Source of the DNA: Varanus komodoensis
Lineage: Eukaryota; Chordata; Lepidosauria; Squamata; Varanidae
Direction: 5' to 3'
DNA length: 64,000 nucleotides
Assembly (NCBI RefSeq): GCF_004798865.1
Contig: NW_025336087.1
Coordinates: 12,196,686 to 12,260,685 of the forward strand
Below, piece by piece: positions 46,840 through 57,735 of this stretch. A program made the position numbers and the translations under genes. The stretch's first letter is position 1. Each line of letters opens with the position of its first letter. The notes beneath the pieces were generated by a model. That model was not told the origin of the DNA. It was given only the letters and a program-made list of their open reading frames with translations, and did no database searches.

Positions 46840-46989
46840 AAATAGCTTTATTAGATTTTATTATTCACAAGTAGCAAAAACAATTGTGAGGTGTTAACAT
46901 CTCACTCAATCCAGAGTAGAAGTATTCACCAGTTAGTATTTGATTCCACATTTCTAATTTGTTTAGACTAACTACTAATTTAGCCTTTG

Positions 46990-47036
46990 AGATTGCAGTC
47001 CTATGCACATTTACTACGAAGTCCCACTGAGTATAT
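46990..47036. repeat. Fragment of the TGCAATCCTATGCA family
   Basis: GAGATTGCAGTCCTATGCAC, ATTTACTACGAAGTCCCACT, GAGTATATC. Confidence 0.6.
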
Positions 47037-47056
47037 CAAAGTAGTATCAGTTTTCA

Positions 47057-47478
47057 CAGTGCTTTTTTTGTAAGAAAAAAGGTGCCAGAACTCATGAAAT
47101 TATTTACCTTTCGTACGTAGTCAATCACTGTACACACACCCATACACGTCAGTTGTGTAACGAAACATAACGGTTGCCACCCGCAGTAAGCTCAGCGCAT
47201 GACCACATGACCAATCACAAGCCAAGCAGCACCACAAGCTGCGCAGCACCATCACAACCAGTGCGGACAATGTACGCACGCATCAGATTCAACACACAAG
47301 CAGCCTGCATGCACCGTTTTAATGATTTTGCTGCCGACCTGCTATGCACGACACAGCAATTCAAATCCACATGGACCAAACATCAAATTTTCAGCAGTTA
47401 CTTTTAAAACTTGGAAAATCTGTTGAAAAAAGGTGCCGGAACTCTGTTCTGGTGCGTTCTATGACAAAAAAAGCACTG
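47057..47478. mobile_element. Non-autonomous hAT element, long copy (422 bp)
   Basis: Terminal inverted repeats CAGTGCTTTTTTTGT and ACAAAAAAAGCACTG are perfect over 15 bp. A perfect 8-bp duplication AGTTTTCA flanks the element at 47049-47056 and 47479-47486. Subterminal GGTGCC(A/G)GAAC repeats lie at 47081-47091 and 47432-47442. The inner TGCCGACCTGCTATGC segment corresponds to TGCTGACCTGCTACGC in the 264-bp copy at 8836, so the two copies are one family differing by internal deletion and divergence. No transposase is encoded. Confidence 0.95.
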
Positions 47479-47486
47479 AGTTTTCA

Positions 47487-47984
47487 TATTTTTAATTTCA
47501 ATTTTGCTGCTGCAGTATACTTATTTATTAGTAAATCATGTGCTATACACAGCATGGTGAACATACACCATCGTTAGTGCATTCCATTATTGTGCAACGC
47601 ATTGACACAATCAGCAAGGTATTGTTAGATATCTCCCTGCATCTACTACCACAGGTCTACAAAGCAAACAGGACAGCTGCACTGTATAGATAAAGGACTC
47701 ATACAGTGTATCTTTGCTCACCAAAGGACACTGAAGATTTGCTCTGACTAGAATGCTATCTTGTATGAATGTATATTTTTATGATACATACAACAGATCT
47801 TTTCAAGACTCAAAAGAACATTACATCAGGTTGTAATGTTGGTGGTAGGTGAATTTAGGTTGTCTGAAATCAACACATCTTGGGTTTGTTATCATTAAGT
47901 TGCTTAAGATTTTAACATATATATAGATTTTTAATGTATTCCTACAACTAAATAAGCTCAGAGCAATGCATAAAACAAAATTCC
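47487..47984. other. Non-coding stretch
   Basis: No gene. It may contain weak Bov-B sequence just before 47985, but this could not be supported. Confidence 0.5.
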
Positions 47985-48402
47985 TAATGACAGTCCTCAC
48001 TATGTATGAGTGTGAAAACTGAACAGTGAAGAACACTGACAGAAAGAAAATTGATGCATTATAAACATGGTAGTGGAGGAGATCATTGCAAATACCCTGA
48101 AACAACAGGATGAACATGTGGGTTTTGGAGCAAATGCAGCCAGAACTTGCCCTGGACGTGGTCATACTTTTGGCACATAATTAGAAGGCAAAATTCACTG
48201 GAGAAGGCAATAATGCTCGGGAAAGTCAAAGGCAGTAAAAGAAGAGGAAGACCAACTATGAAATGGGTAATTTTGATAAAGGAAGTCACAGCCTTGTGTT
48301 GGCAAGAGCTGAGCTGAGCTGCAGGACCTTCTGGAGGGCACTCATTCACAGGGTTGCCGTAAGTCAGAGATGCCTTGAGAGCACATAACAAGAACAACCC
48401 AT
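47985..48402 (+). pseudogene. Bov-B LINE 3' end (ORF2 C-terminus)
   Basis: On the plus strand the ORF2 end can be followed through several frames: YECENWTVKNTDRKKIDAL, then a WRRSLQIP segment, MLGKVKGSKRRGRPTMKW (cf. 'MLGKVEG.RRRGRP.MRW'), ILIKEVTALCWQELS, and LIHRVAVSQRCLEST (cf. 'LIHRVA.SQ..L'). This is the signature of Bov-B LINEs, which are abundant in squamates. Broken and 5'-truncated. The opposite-strand 165-codon ORF at 48083-48580 is a shadow. Confidence 0.85.
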
Positions 48403-50010
48403 TCAAAAACATTGTAAGTCCAATCAGTCTAACGGTACAGAAATCATAACAGAACCTGCAGAGTAAAATGATGTAAACCAAACAAATCAAAACCAATAAG
48501 GGCATAATCCAATGTCCTGTGCTCTTAGTCTTTAAAGGGACAAAACTCTTTGCTGTTTTTGTTGCAATAGACTGACACATCTTCCTTCTGGAATTTATTA
48601 AAAATGATTACTCGTAGTGCAGTTGTTGCTGATAACACAAAGATCCTTGCACCAATTAACACACAAAGTATGATAAGAATCCTTTGTCCTGATTCAAGCC
48701 TCTGGCCATAAAAGTAAACTCATTGATTAATTCTAGCCCAGCAGTCTCTGACTTTCATCTTCCTTTGAAGTTTCTTTGGTCCACAGTGGCCACATCAAGG
48801 AAACTCACAGATATTGTTTCATCCGCATACAAGGAAATTTAGCTCCTATAACTTCAACTACAATGAAAAACAGAGTGGGATACAAAGCAATTAGAATCAA
48901 ACCATCATCTTACCATGCTGAGGCTCTAATTAATTAGCTTCAGCATGAAATTTCAACCAGCAGCAAAATGAAGCAAAAGGTAAGATCTCGCTCTGCAAAA
49001 GACTCACCGTCTCACCATGACTTACATTCAGGTTTGGGGAAAGGCACAAATTTCACACATTCACAAGGGTGATCTGCCCTTTTGGAATGACCTGCTAGTG
49101 GACATAGGGCACTTACTTGAAATCACCTCTCTCCAGTGTCCCAAGTTAGTACAGGCTTATTTGCTGGGTCTACTCTCAGCAACAGGTTGCTAACCAAAGG
49201 TGCCGAGAGGCTTGGTCCTGATCTGGATGAAATATATGGTAAGTAAATCTTGCTGAAATTAAAGAGGGCCACATAAAGCCGTTTGCTGAGGGAAAGAGCA
49301 CCCCAGTCAGCACTGCAGCCTGGTCCGTCTCTTTGCTATCTTGTTGTTGGAGCTAGATCCACATCTCGTATCTAATATATCTAGCTCTACAGTGGCTATG
49401 CACACATGCATATGCTCAGGGCCTCCTTTGGGATATTTTTGATACTGTGTAATTGCTTGTGGTCTGTTCTCAGATTCTAGTCTCAATCATGATTCTCTCA
49501 GAAAAGATGGCAGAGTTGGCTGCTCTGTTTTCAGAAATGAGGGTCGCCCAGTGCTTTTTTCCTTTCCCTGACACCCACAAAACCCATCCACTTGCTTTTG
49601 TCCTTCCATCCATCCATCCATCCATCCATCCATCCATCATCTTTCTCTCCTTCTTTGCTGCCTGAAGCTAGTTCTGGCCCATGGCTTTGGGGTTGTTCTC
49701 TCAGTTAGTTCCTATAATGCTGGAATTTATTTAATTCTGAACCCTCAAGAATGACCCTCCACTTGCATTGAAAACCACAGCCATCTGAACTGATTTATTT
49801 TTAGCAGCTTCTTCCTCTCCTTTGAATTGAGGAGATAAAGGCATGCTTTTTTGACAGTTGTGCATCTACAACTGAAAAGCTAAAAGCCTAGTAAAATGGC
49901 CATGGCCATTTAAAGGCCTCCTATGAATCATCTTACATTTCAGATTTTACTTAAAAGCAATTTGCAGTGTTGGATGTTGCCATGACAGAGACACAGAAAT
50001 CTGCTTCTAC
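48403..50010. other. Non-coding stretch
   Basis: No gene recognised. It contains the ATCC microsatellite at 49605. Confidence 0.5.
49605..49639. repeat. (CCAT)n microsatellite
   Basis: About eight to nine perfect tetranucleotide units. Confidence 0.95.
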
Positions 50011-50165
50011 CAGGGCTGGCCCTACTATTAGTAGCCAGTTGCTTCAGGCAGGAGATGCATGGAGCTGGCAGCAAGGTGTTAGAGGATGCAGCAACACACC
50101 AAGGAGGCTGGCCTCTGCCCCCCAAGCGAGCCTGCTGCCTGCCTTTTCCCTCAGGCCATAAAATA
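50011..50165. repeat. Possible repeat beginning CAGGGCTGGCCCTACTATTAG
   Basis: CAGGGCTGGCCCTACTATTA, then CAGTTGCTTCAGGCAGGAG, resembles a common reptile element ('cagggccggc..taccattag.....gttgcctcaggc'). The right end is not placed. Confidence 0.4.
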
Positions 50166-50384
50166 CCTGCCGTTGTACTAGATACATTGCATGAGACACC
50201 TGATACAAAAATCCATTTGATTTGTGCAAAATAGCAAGCTGTCACTGCAGGTTTCAACATGCCTGCTCAGTATACATCAAGCCATCAGCTCTGGTTTTCA
50301 GCATCATCTTTCCATATAACGTTGCTTCTATTTCCCCCCCTTCCACTTCTGGTGTCCTTCAGCTTATTTGTTAATGCTGCAGTC
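50166..50384. other. Non-coding stretch
   Basis: Nothing recognised. Confidence 0.5.
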
Positions 50385-50470
50385 CTGGGCACCAGCCTTC
50401 CCCATTAATCCTGAGCAAGAGTCATGCTGGCTGGGGCTGAAGGGAGCTGGAGGCTGCCACATGCTCTTAT
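50385..50470. repeat. Degenerate inverted-repeat MITE fragment
   Basis: CACCAGCCTTCCCCATTAAT, CATGCTGGCTGGGGCTGAAG, GGAGCTGGAGGCTGCC. Family as at 44303. Confidence 0.5.
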
Positions 50471-51063
50471 TTGACATTGTGTTTCATTGAACAAAATTAA
50501 GTGTCTGGCTTGCACAAGATTATGCCATTATACAGTCTGAAAATTCTGTTCATTATAAAATAAAGGCAATTTCTCCAATAGTACAAAATGTAGTGCAGAG
50601 AAACTAACTAAGCATTTCTGGAATTCCATTTCTTCATTATTTTCTCTGATTAAAGCTATCAGGATTCTGCTGGTTTAAAGCTGAATTGAAGTGAAAATGG
50701 AAATCGTTTTAATCCATTGCCCTTAACTTTGATGTTGTTTTGTTGGGCAGGATGTTTTGTTCTACATCACTTGTTCATTTATTGCTGTTAGTCATTGTTA
50801 CTATTTTTATGATGTGCTTTGTATTCCTGCTGATTGATCATGTACAGGGTGTTGGAAGCTGCATTGTAATGGCTTAGCCATAAGAAGCAACATAACGATA
50901 TTTAAAAGAAACAAAATAGTCTGGTCAAATATCCAAAATATCTGAGCTATAACAATTTTCAAAGCTTGGTGAAGTTATGATGAAGAGTTACAAATGCACT
51001 CACGTATCAAAAAGCATGGAACCCTATGTCATTATTCAGTAACCAGCATCCAGTCTCTCATAA
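50471..51063. other. Non-coding stretch
   Basis: No gene. At 50740-50870 a T-rich stretch with TATTTTTATGATGTGCTTTG may be a LINE 3' tail. Confidence 0.4.
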
Positions 51064-52150
51064 TTGGGCTGTTCACACATAACACTAAGTGATGCCACAA
51101 AATTACCTTTCTTAGTTTGTGTCCTGTAGTCACACACTCATGAGACAACTACTCATGGGTAGTTTCCACATGCTGCCATCTTCCTTCCAAATAGCAGCTT
51201 GTATCCCATCAGCCCGTGACTGGGAATCAATCCCAGCATGCCCTGCTCCTGCCTGCCCCATCTGCCTCTCCCATTGGCCCTTGTGTCCCCCCATGAGCAT
51301 GTTCTCAGCTGGCTGCCTTTCCCCCGCCTGCGCCCTGCAAAACTGCCTACTCTCTAAAGCAGAACTGTTGTACTAGGGCAACATAACGGGAACACTCCCT
51401 GCTCTGAACCAACATGCAAGCACACGCAACCTCACTGCACACGTTTCCACTTCACACGCACACACACTACTCACAGGTGCATGGAGGGCAAGTGTTCTGG
51501 GATGGAAGGGATGCATCCTGTGGGAATAGTCTCCAGCAGGAGCATGTGTGGGCTTCTAGCCATTCAGAAGGGATGTGTTGGTCATGCAGCTGGGGGGCAT
51601 GCGGGTGGACAGCAGAGCTTGTTAAGAGCCCTAAGGAATGCCAGGGACGGGATCGGGATGGCTGGGAGGGTAAGAGAGTGGGAGACCTGGGCTTCTTGGG
51701 ACAATCACCCCGATGCCTCCACTCAGACAATGTGTTACTCTTGTGCAAAGCTGCCTTCACAGGAGAAGAATGATGATCCTGCAATAGAGCATATGCAGCC
51801 ATTTCAGAGCACTGCTCCAGAAAGTGCAGCAACCAGGCTGGAGTGCCAAGCATGCCTGTCCCAAGGTCACTGCTGCTGGAGATGGTGCTGCTGCTGTCAA
51901 TATTCTAGAGCTGCAGCTGGACATTGGGAAGACAGTGTGCAGACAGAGGGAAAAAGCAGAGCATGGCAGCCAGAGTGTGGCTGTAGCTGCCTCAGTAGTT
52001 GCTAAGCAGAACAGGACAGCAAAAAATGGAGGCTGGAGTATCTGCTGCAGTCGCTCTTGCCACCAAACTTGATGGCAGAAACAGAGAAACTACAGGAAAA
52101 ATACTGTAACTGAACTCACACTTAACAAGCAATGCTGAAGTGTGGAAACC
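51064..52150. other. GC-richer unassigned block
   Basis: Left edge GGGCTGTTCACACATAACAC, close to a partial inverted partner CTTAGTTTGTGTCC at 51113-51126; this may be a small hairpin element. Beyond it are Cys-, Trp- and Gly-rich open frames on both strands, the longest a plus-strand 174-codon frame at 51481-52005. No domain was recognised. Possible decayed transposon; no terminal repeats could be shown for the whole block. Confidence 0.35.
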
Positions 52151-52880
52151 TTAGAACGGACCATTGCTTCTCCATGTCATGCTTCACCAAGTGTTTGCCT
52201 TCAACTTGGCTTCAGTGTACCCACATTTCCCCTTGTTCATTCAGTCCCAGTCTTTTTCTCTGCACTTGGGGTAAATGCTGACATTGGGATCAATGTTCTG
52301 TCAGTCTTTAAGAACATGCCTGCTTTAAAAATTCTAAACCTTCCGTTCTGGCAACCAACCTCTTTAAATTGTAGCATGCAATCTTGTTCATCTTTAACCA
52401 AAAATAAAACCAGTAAACTAACTATTAAAGCATAATCAGAACATTACAGCTGCTCTGCTTGTAAATTGGAATCACCAAATTAACGAATTTTGGAGACTGC
52501 ACTTGTTCCAAAGTTCTGCCCTGTGGGCAGCTCCTTTCTCTCAGAGATTTGAGACTTGAGTACTTTACAATGGGGTGCAAAACATTTTTCAGCCTGAAGC
52601 CAAACTGCATTCAAGAAAAGCTCTGGGATGGGCATTCCAATGATTGGTTCAAAGGCAACCAAAAAAATCTGGGCCAAAAATAAAAAAGGTGAAATCACAT
52701 CAGCATATTTTAACTGGATTGTTTTACTACCTGTAGTTAAGCGTAAGAGATGCATTCCATGGGCCAATTTGGCCCCTGAGCCCAAGGTCTTCCATATTTT
52801 ATAAGATTCTTGCTCCAATGCTAGAACACGTTTGTATTCTTTATACCTAGTCTCATTTTCCTTGTTCCCCTTCATCCTTC
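52151..52880. other. Non-coding stretch
   Basis: A minus-strand 131-codon ORF (52480-52875) is open up to the edge of the hAT element. It is not recognised. Its composition (LAHGMHLLRLTTG, FEPIIGMPIPELFLNAVWLQ) is not obviously random, but there is no supporting feature. Confidence 0.35.
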
Positions 52881-52888
52881 ATATACAA

Positions 52889-53249
52889 CAGGGGTCCTCA
52901 AACTTTTTCAACAGAGGGCCAGTTGAAAGATGCCGGTGCTGGGCGCAGGCCGGAAAGGTGGTGCAGGCGGTGTGTGCGGGCCGGCATGGGGGTGGGGGCA
53001 GAAGGGGGGGCAGTGCGTGCGGCAAGGGGAGGGGAGGCACGGGTGTGCGCACGCTGCAAGGCAGGCGCATGAGCCAGCGGCTTGCTCGCTTGGAGATCAT
53101 TTTCTCCAAGCAAGCAAACCGCTGCCTCCCCGCGTGCAGGGTGAGGTAGGTGGCGCCGGGCGCGTGACGGGTCCAAATAGGCATGGCAGGCCGGGTAATA
53201 GGCATGGCGGGCTGGATCCTGCTCCCAGGCCGTCGTTTGAGGACCCATG
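52889..53249. mobile_element. GC-rich non-autonomous hAT element (361 bp)
   Basis: Starts CAGGGGTCCTCAAACTTTTT and ends, inverted, CATGGGTCCTCAAACGACGG, so the termini match over CAnGGGTCCTCAAAC. Flanks ATATACAA (52881-52888) and ATATACAG (53250-53257) form an 8-bp duplication with one mismatch. The interior is strongly GC- and CpG-rich, unlike the A+T-rich surroundings. It contains no transposase; overlapping ORFs come from composition. The subterminal CAAACTTTTTCAACAGAGGG followed by CCAG has the same plan as the left end of the hAT at 6574. Confidence 0.9.
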
Positions 53250-53257
53250 ATATACAG

Positions 53258-53589
53258 CCTACTGCTGTGCTATGCCATCGCTGCTAATGAAAACGCAAAT
53301 GAAGAGGAAGAGAGCAGACGGGTAGCTGTGCAGCCAGCTGGCCAGTGCCTTATAATTGTCTTTATGCTGAGCTCCATTGTTGTCACCAACCTTAGGAAAA
53401 GGGGCAGACAACCTTTTGGGCAGGAGGTGCACTTGGCAGTTGGAGAAATTGTCATGAGCACTACCACAAAGTGGATGCCATGGGAGGCATGGGAAGCGAC
53501 CTGCTCAAAGACAGAGTCCAGACAGAGCTGGGGGCTGAACTCCAACAGACAGAACCACCAGTGGGATGATGTAATGTGGTGTCCTGCAA
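53258..53589. other. Non-coding or older CR1 sequence
   Basis: Overlapping ORFs on both strands (53247-53639). It directly precedes a CR1 tail and may be decayed CR1 3' sequence, but the ORF2 motifs are not visible. Confidence 0.4.
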
Positions 53590-53646
53590 CGCTGGACTCG
53601 ATGGCCTTCATGACCCCTTCCAACTCTACTATTCTGTGATTCTATG
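53590..53646 (+). repeat. CR1 3' tail
   Basis: TGGACTCGATGGCCTTCATG, CCCCTTCCAACTCTACTATT and CTGTGATTCTATGA. This is the diagnostic CR1 end with its ATTCTATGA-type terminal repeat. Confidence 0.85.
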
Positions 53647-54810
53647 AACTCCGTTGAACTTACAGTCTTCATCTCCAGCAAAAGTTGACTTCAGGCCTTA
53701 ATAAGCTGCCAGGAAGAAAATATGTTTTGTTTTGTTTTTTTTACCAAGTGGGAGGATTCAGACATCCTATCAAGAAAGCTATCAAGAAAGGCTTCCAGGA
53801 GGTCAAATCCATGTGCACGGATACCAAAGAGGAGGAGGAATGCCACAGAGGAAAAGGACTGGTGCTAGAAGAGTAGGAGAAGGTGTGGGCATTTGGAGAC
53901 TAAGCTGAAAACAATGCGGACAATAAGCAAGACTGCAGAGAGGGTACATTGTGGAACATTCTTACTGCATACGTGAGGCACACAGCAAGGGCAGGCACCT
54001 CAGCACATAGTTCTAACACCTTTGGAAACCTCAGTGAATTTCCATCTTAGCACTTCTCTTAAACCAATTTCTTCTACAACTCTTCCACGTAGAGAGCTGA
54101 AGTCTTTCTTGCCATGTGGGGATCATGTCTCAGCAACATTCTACTTTTTAATGCCTTTAATAAGCCATCTGTTTGTTTCCCCTTATTTTTACCAAACAAA
54201 ATTCCTTTTACCTTGGATTGTATTAAAACCACACCTTATGTCCACATCCCTCCAACAACTGGCATTCAACATTATTTAAAATAGTTTTTAGGTATCTCCA
54301 ACTAAGAGATTGTAGCCATTTGTGTGGTAAACAGATGGCAATTAACTGTAGCTGCCAGCTAGCCTGCTTCTGTTCTTCCTGCTCAAAACTCACTCAGGTG
54401 GCCAGGCTGACTGGCCCATCCCTCCTGCCCTGCATTGTCAAGCATCCCATCCCAAACATGGGCCCAAGGCTACTGTCGATGGACAGCTCTGGGATAGCTG
54501 GAGGAAATGCATGTGTCCAGGGCCGGTCAGCAGGTTCTTCAACAAGCCTGAGGTATGACAGTAATGCTCAAATGTGGGGAAAAGGCCATTCATTCACTGG
54601 GAGGACTGCTCAAAGCTGCATTCATCTCATTCCCAGTAGGATAACCAAGTGTAGAGACAGTGCCCGAACGGTCCTTTTGATGAAGAGAGACTGGGATTGC
54701 AGCAATGAAATATTTATTTCCTTGGCTATTTCATGTCACCTTGCAGAGATAAGGTGACTGTGCTGGCTGCTGAAGGCAGGAGTCACTCCATGCAGCATTC
54801 CCTTGGTTTT
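53647..54810. other. Non-coding stretch
   Basis: No gene or repeat recognised with confidence. The 145-codon plus ORF at 54320-54757 has no domain features. Confidence 0.45.
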
Positions 54811-55045
54811 ATATTTATTTTATTGTTACATTTGTACCCTGCTCTTCTCCTTCTAGCAAGAATTCAAGAGAGCTTACCTAGTCCTTCTCATCTTCATTTT
54901 ATTATCACAATGATCCTGTGAAGTGGATTAGGCCAGAAGTCAAGGATTGGCTCAGTTGCCCAGGGAGCTGCATGGCTGCGATGGGGACTAGAACCTGGAT
55001 CTCCCGATTTCTAGTCCAACATTATAACTGCCACACTCCATCAGT
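54811..55045 (-). repeat. MIR-like tRNA-derived SINE, reverse
   Basis: Read in reverse: the head 'gatggagtgtggcagttataatgttgga', the B-box zone CAGGTTCTAGTCCCC, the core as CACAATGATCCTGTGAAGTG, and an AATAAATA-type tail as ATATTTATTTTATTG. Nearly full length. Confidence 0.78.
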
Positions 55046-55448
55046 TTTCTGATTATGACTTTGTAGCTCTGGGCCATGCAGAGAATTTGCCATAGGATTT
55101 TAGCAAGCCTGGCATGTTAGTAAACCTAAGCTCAGGAAGAAGTAAAATATAGGCTGTAGTCCAAAATAAACTAACTTACAGGAGGAAAATTTACCTATGT
55201 CCTTCCAAAAACTTTTAGGCCCCTTCCTTGAACAGTGTGGGATGGAGAGCACAAGTGGACTTGCAGAAATTAATGGAAGGAAAGTTTCATATGTCCCCAC
55301 ATACCCCGTATTTTATTTTCAGGAGCCTCGGCACCCCAGTCTGGGAGACTTTTTGGCAGATGCAGGGAGCTGATGGGTAAGGATGGGATGGAATTCTGTG
55401 GACTTCCTCAGTCTGACTATCTTAAAAGTGATAGTTGTTAAAGAAAAC
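55046..55448. other. Non-coding stretch
   Basis: Nothing recognised. Confidence 0.5.
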
Positions 55449-55545
55449 ATAGAAACAGAGCGAGTCAGAAGGGGTCTCCTGGACCATCTAGTCTGACCTC
55501 CGGTTCCAGCCGGCTCTGCTCACGACATGCCCGCCATGTGAAAAG
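55449..55545 (-). repeat. CR1 3' end fragment, reverse
   Basis: AGAGCGAGTCAGAAGGGGTC, CCATCTAGTCTGACCTCCGG, TTCCAGCCGGCTCTGCTCAC. It is nearly identical to the start of the 35005 copy and stops abruptly after CACGACATGCCCGCCATG, an extreme 5' truncation of the same subfamily. Confidence 0.85.
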
Positions 55546-55924
55546 AACACGATGATTCATTAATGAAATAAATAAAAAGCCACTCATTTTCTTAAATTGC
55601 AAATTCTTTTTCCAGAACACTATAATTTTCAGAAAAAGAAATGTTTACTACTGTAAAAAATTATTCTGTGACTACTGTGATCAATCAAACTCTCATTTAG
55701 CCTCCTGAGAAACATAACACATTTAGAAGGAGCCATCACTTGACCAAATACAGGAAACAGCATAAAGAAAAATTGGTAGTAAGAAGTAAGGAGAACTTCC
55801 AGAAGACTATTGTGCTTCCTGCTTTATTCAGAGATGGTCCTTCTTATGTGAAACCAGTGAGTAAGAGCAAGAGAGGGAGCTGCCCATGAGTTTCACGCAG
55901 GAGCTCAATGACAGAGTTGGGAGG
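55546..55924. other. Non-coding stretch
   Basis: Nothing recognised. Confidence 0.5.
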
Positions 55925-56085
55925 CCAGCTAGTCATAGCTCAGGAGATCCAGGTTCTAGTCCCCCCTCAGCCAACTACCTTAAGTTCAGAGCGTAGTTGT
56001 TAGGGTCAAGTGAAACAGCAAAAGATCATGTAGGCTGCCTTGGTTCTTTGGAGAAAAAAGGCAGGATATAAATGTAATAAATAAG
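55925..56085 (+). repeat. MIR-like tRNA-derived SINE, head partly lost
   Basis: CAGGAGATCCAGGTTCTAGT (B-box zone), GTTGTTAGGGTCAAGTG, TTGGTTCTTTGGAGAAAAAA, GGCAGGATATAAATGTAATA. Confidence 0.75.
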
Positions 56086-56284
56086 TCTTTAGAAATGACA
56101 CATTAATTTGTAGGAGGATGCCTTTCCTTGTAGTCTTTGTTTTGAATGACAATAAAGGAAACAATTCTTCAAAAATGAATCTTGCTAAATTGTTCCTTTG
56201 TCTACTGTGCAGGGTTAACCTTTTCCCCACTGCATCTGCATCTCATCATTCCAGGAGCCTCGCATACTGCTTAAGGTTCCCCAA
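56086..56284. other. Non-coding stretch
   Basis: Nothing recognised. Confidence 0.5.
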
Positions 56285-56640
56285 CACTCTTCATTGATTT
56301 TGCTGCAAGAGATGAATGTGGATCTAACTCCCTTTCTCATCAATTCAAAACTCTGCTTTTAACTGTAAAAGCCCCATATGGCTTAGAGCCCAGAACTAGA
56401 CCCCAATTGAACCTAAAAGACCATCAGAATAATCTTTAGAGGCCCTTCCCTAGGTGACCCTGCACTCAGGTGGGGCTAGAAGCACTGTCCTGCAGTTCCT
56501 TTCCACACACTTTGTCCCTGCAAGTAATGCTTGAAGTGAGCACACGTTTCTGAGGGGAAGCCCCCTAAGGAGTAGATCATGGCAGTAGAACGTCCTTCCA
56601 AGAAAATTTCTTAGGATTGTTAACCAGGATTGTTTCTAGC
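56285..56640 (+). pseudogene. Degenerate L2-like LINE 3' coding fragment
   Basis: Frames with weak resemblance to the L2-group segment 'L..R..FK.L...YKALHGLAPPYL': CTCAATTCAAAACTCTG-like DNA, then AAAAGCCCCATATGGCTTAG and TAGAGCCCAGAAC. Strongly decayed. Confidence 0.45.
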
Positions 56641-57649
56641 TTCTGTTGCTAAGGCCATCAAAGAGTTCTACTGGTTCAGGCCAACCAGATACCTCCTCTA
56701 GTATCTCCATGTATGGATAGTTGCCTCTTGACCCTGCGGGTGTACACTTATTTAAATAAGACAGAATACTGAAGGAATCATCTCTTAAAGTGGCTCAGAT
56801 ACTAACTCTGGGTCCATTTGTTATTTTTCCCTGCGCCTCCTACTCTTTGACTGGTCATTTGGCTTGGGGTGTCTACTTTGGCTCCAGCTGCACCACTAAG
56901 CAGGGCAAGGAAAGCATAAAACCCAGCAGGATAACAGATGTTCTGGGAATCTGTAGTTTTATCATGCCTCTTTAGCACTATTAAACTATTGCCCATTGCT
57001 AGCCTCTGTGGCAGGTGCTTTTAACACACAAGAAAGTCAGTCTCATACCATTATACTGCTGAATTCTCTTACAGAATTCCTTGCTATTTTATTATGGCTG
57101 TTAACAATGGCTGGGATATATTTTTGAAGATTTACTATACAGACATTATTTCTTGTCACCAAAGCTCTGAAAGGTCCAACTGTTTACTGCAGTAACACTT
57201 TAATATCACGTATACAGCCTTTCTGCAGCAACTGACGGCTGTTGCTTGGCAATGTGGCAACTGCTTTCCATTTTTCAGTGATTCCCTTTCCTCAAGTATT
57301 AGCAATGCCTTTTCTCCAAAAGTGCCAGGTATGTCTTCTTTTCAGCTCCACCTGGTGATCAGACTGCAGATTACACTCCTGAGCAGCTTTTTTCCAGAAC
57401 ACAAATTTTGTGTTAAAAATCCAGTGGAAATTAAGTGATTGGCTTTTATTGCTTACTTTAAAAGGCAGTGCTCAAAGCTCCAACAACTCTTAGTACTTTC
57501 ATGCCCTTCCCACCTGTCCAGTTCCCATATTCTTAAACTCCACTGGTGGAGCCATATGCTGAAAGATGACTACCGGTACTGATTCGTGCTCTGAAAACTA
57601 ACCCCCAGAAATTACTACTATTATAAAGTGGGGATGTCTTACATCAGGA
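56641..57649. other. Non-coding stretch
   Basis: No gene or repeat recognised. Confidence 0.5.
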
Positions 57650-57735
57650 ATGTCCTTTCCCTAACTTCACACCCTCTGGAAGCCATACTCGCTTGGAATG
57701 ATGCACAACACATCTGGAGGTTAGGGAAGGCCAAT
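57650..57735. repeat. Inverted-repeat MITE, short degenerate
   Basis: CCTTTCCCTAACTTCACACC and CTCTGG at the left are mirrored by ACATCTGGAGGTTAGGGAAG at the right. The core is reduced. Family as at 44303. Confidence 0.6.

Noticed and set aside
48083-48580. 165-codon minus-strand ORF, hydrophobic, membrane-like
   Set aside because: It lies antisense to the Bov-B ORF2 end, whose plus-strand motifs explain the sequence; hydrophobic runs are common in antisense of Lys/Arg-rich frames.
49605-49639. CRISPR-like or tandem array
   Set aside because: A plain tetranucleotide microsatellite.
52480-52875. 131-codon minus-strand ORF as a gene
   Set aside because: No domain recognised, no start context and no repeat or splice evidence; kept only as a remark.
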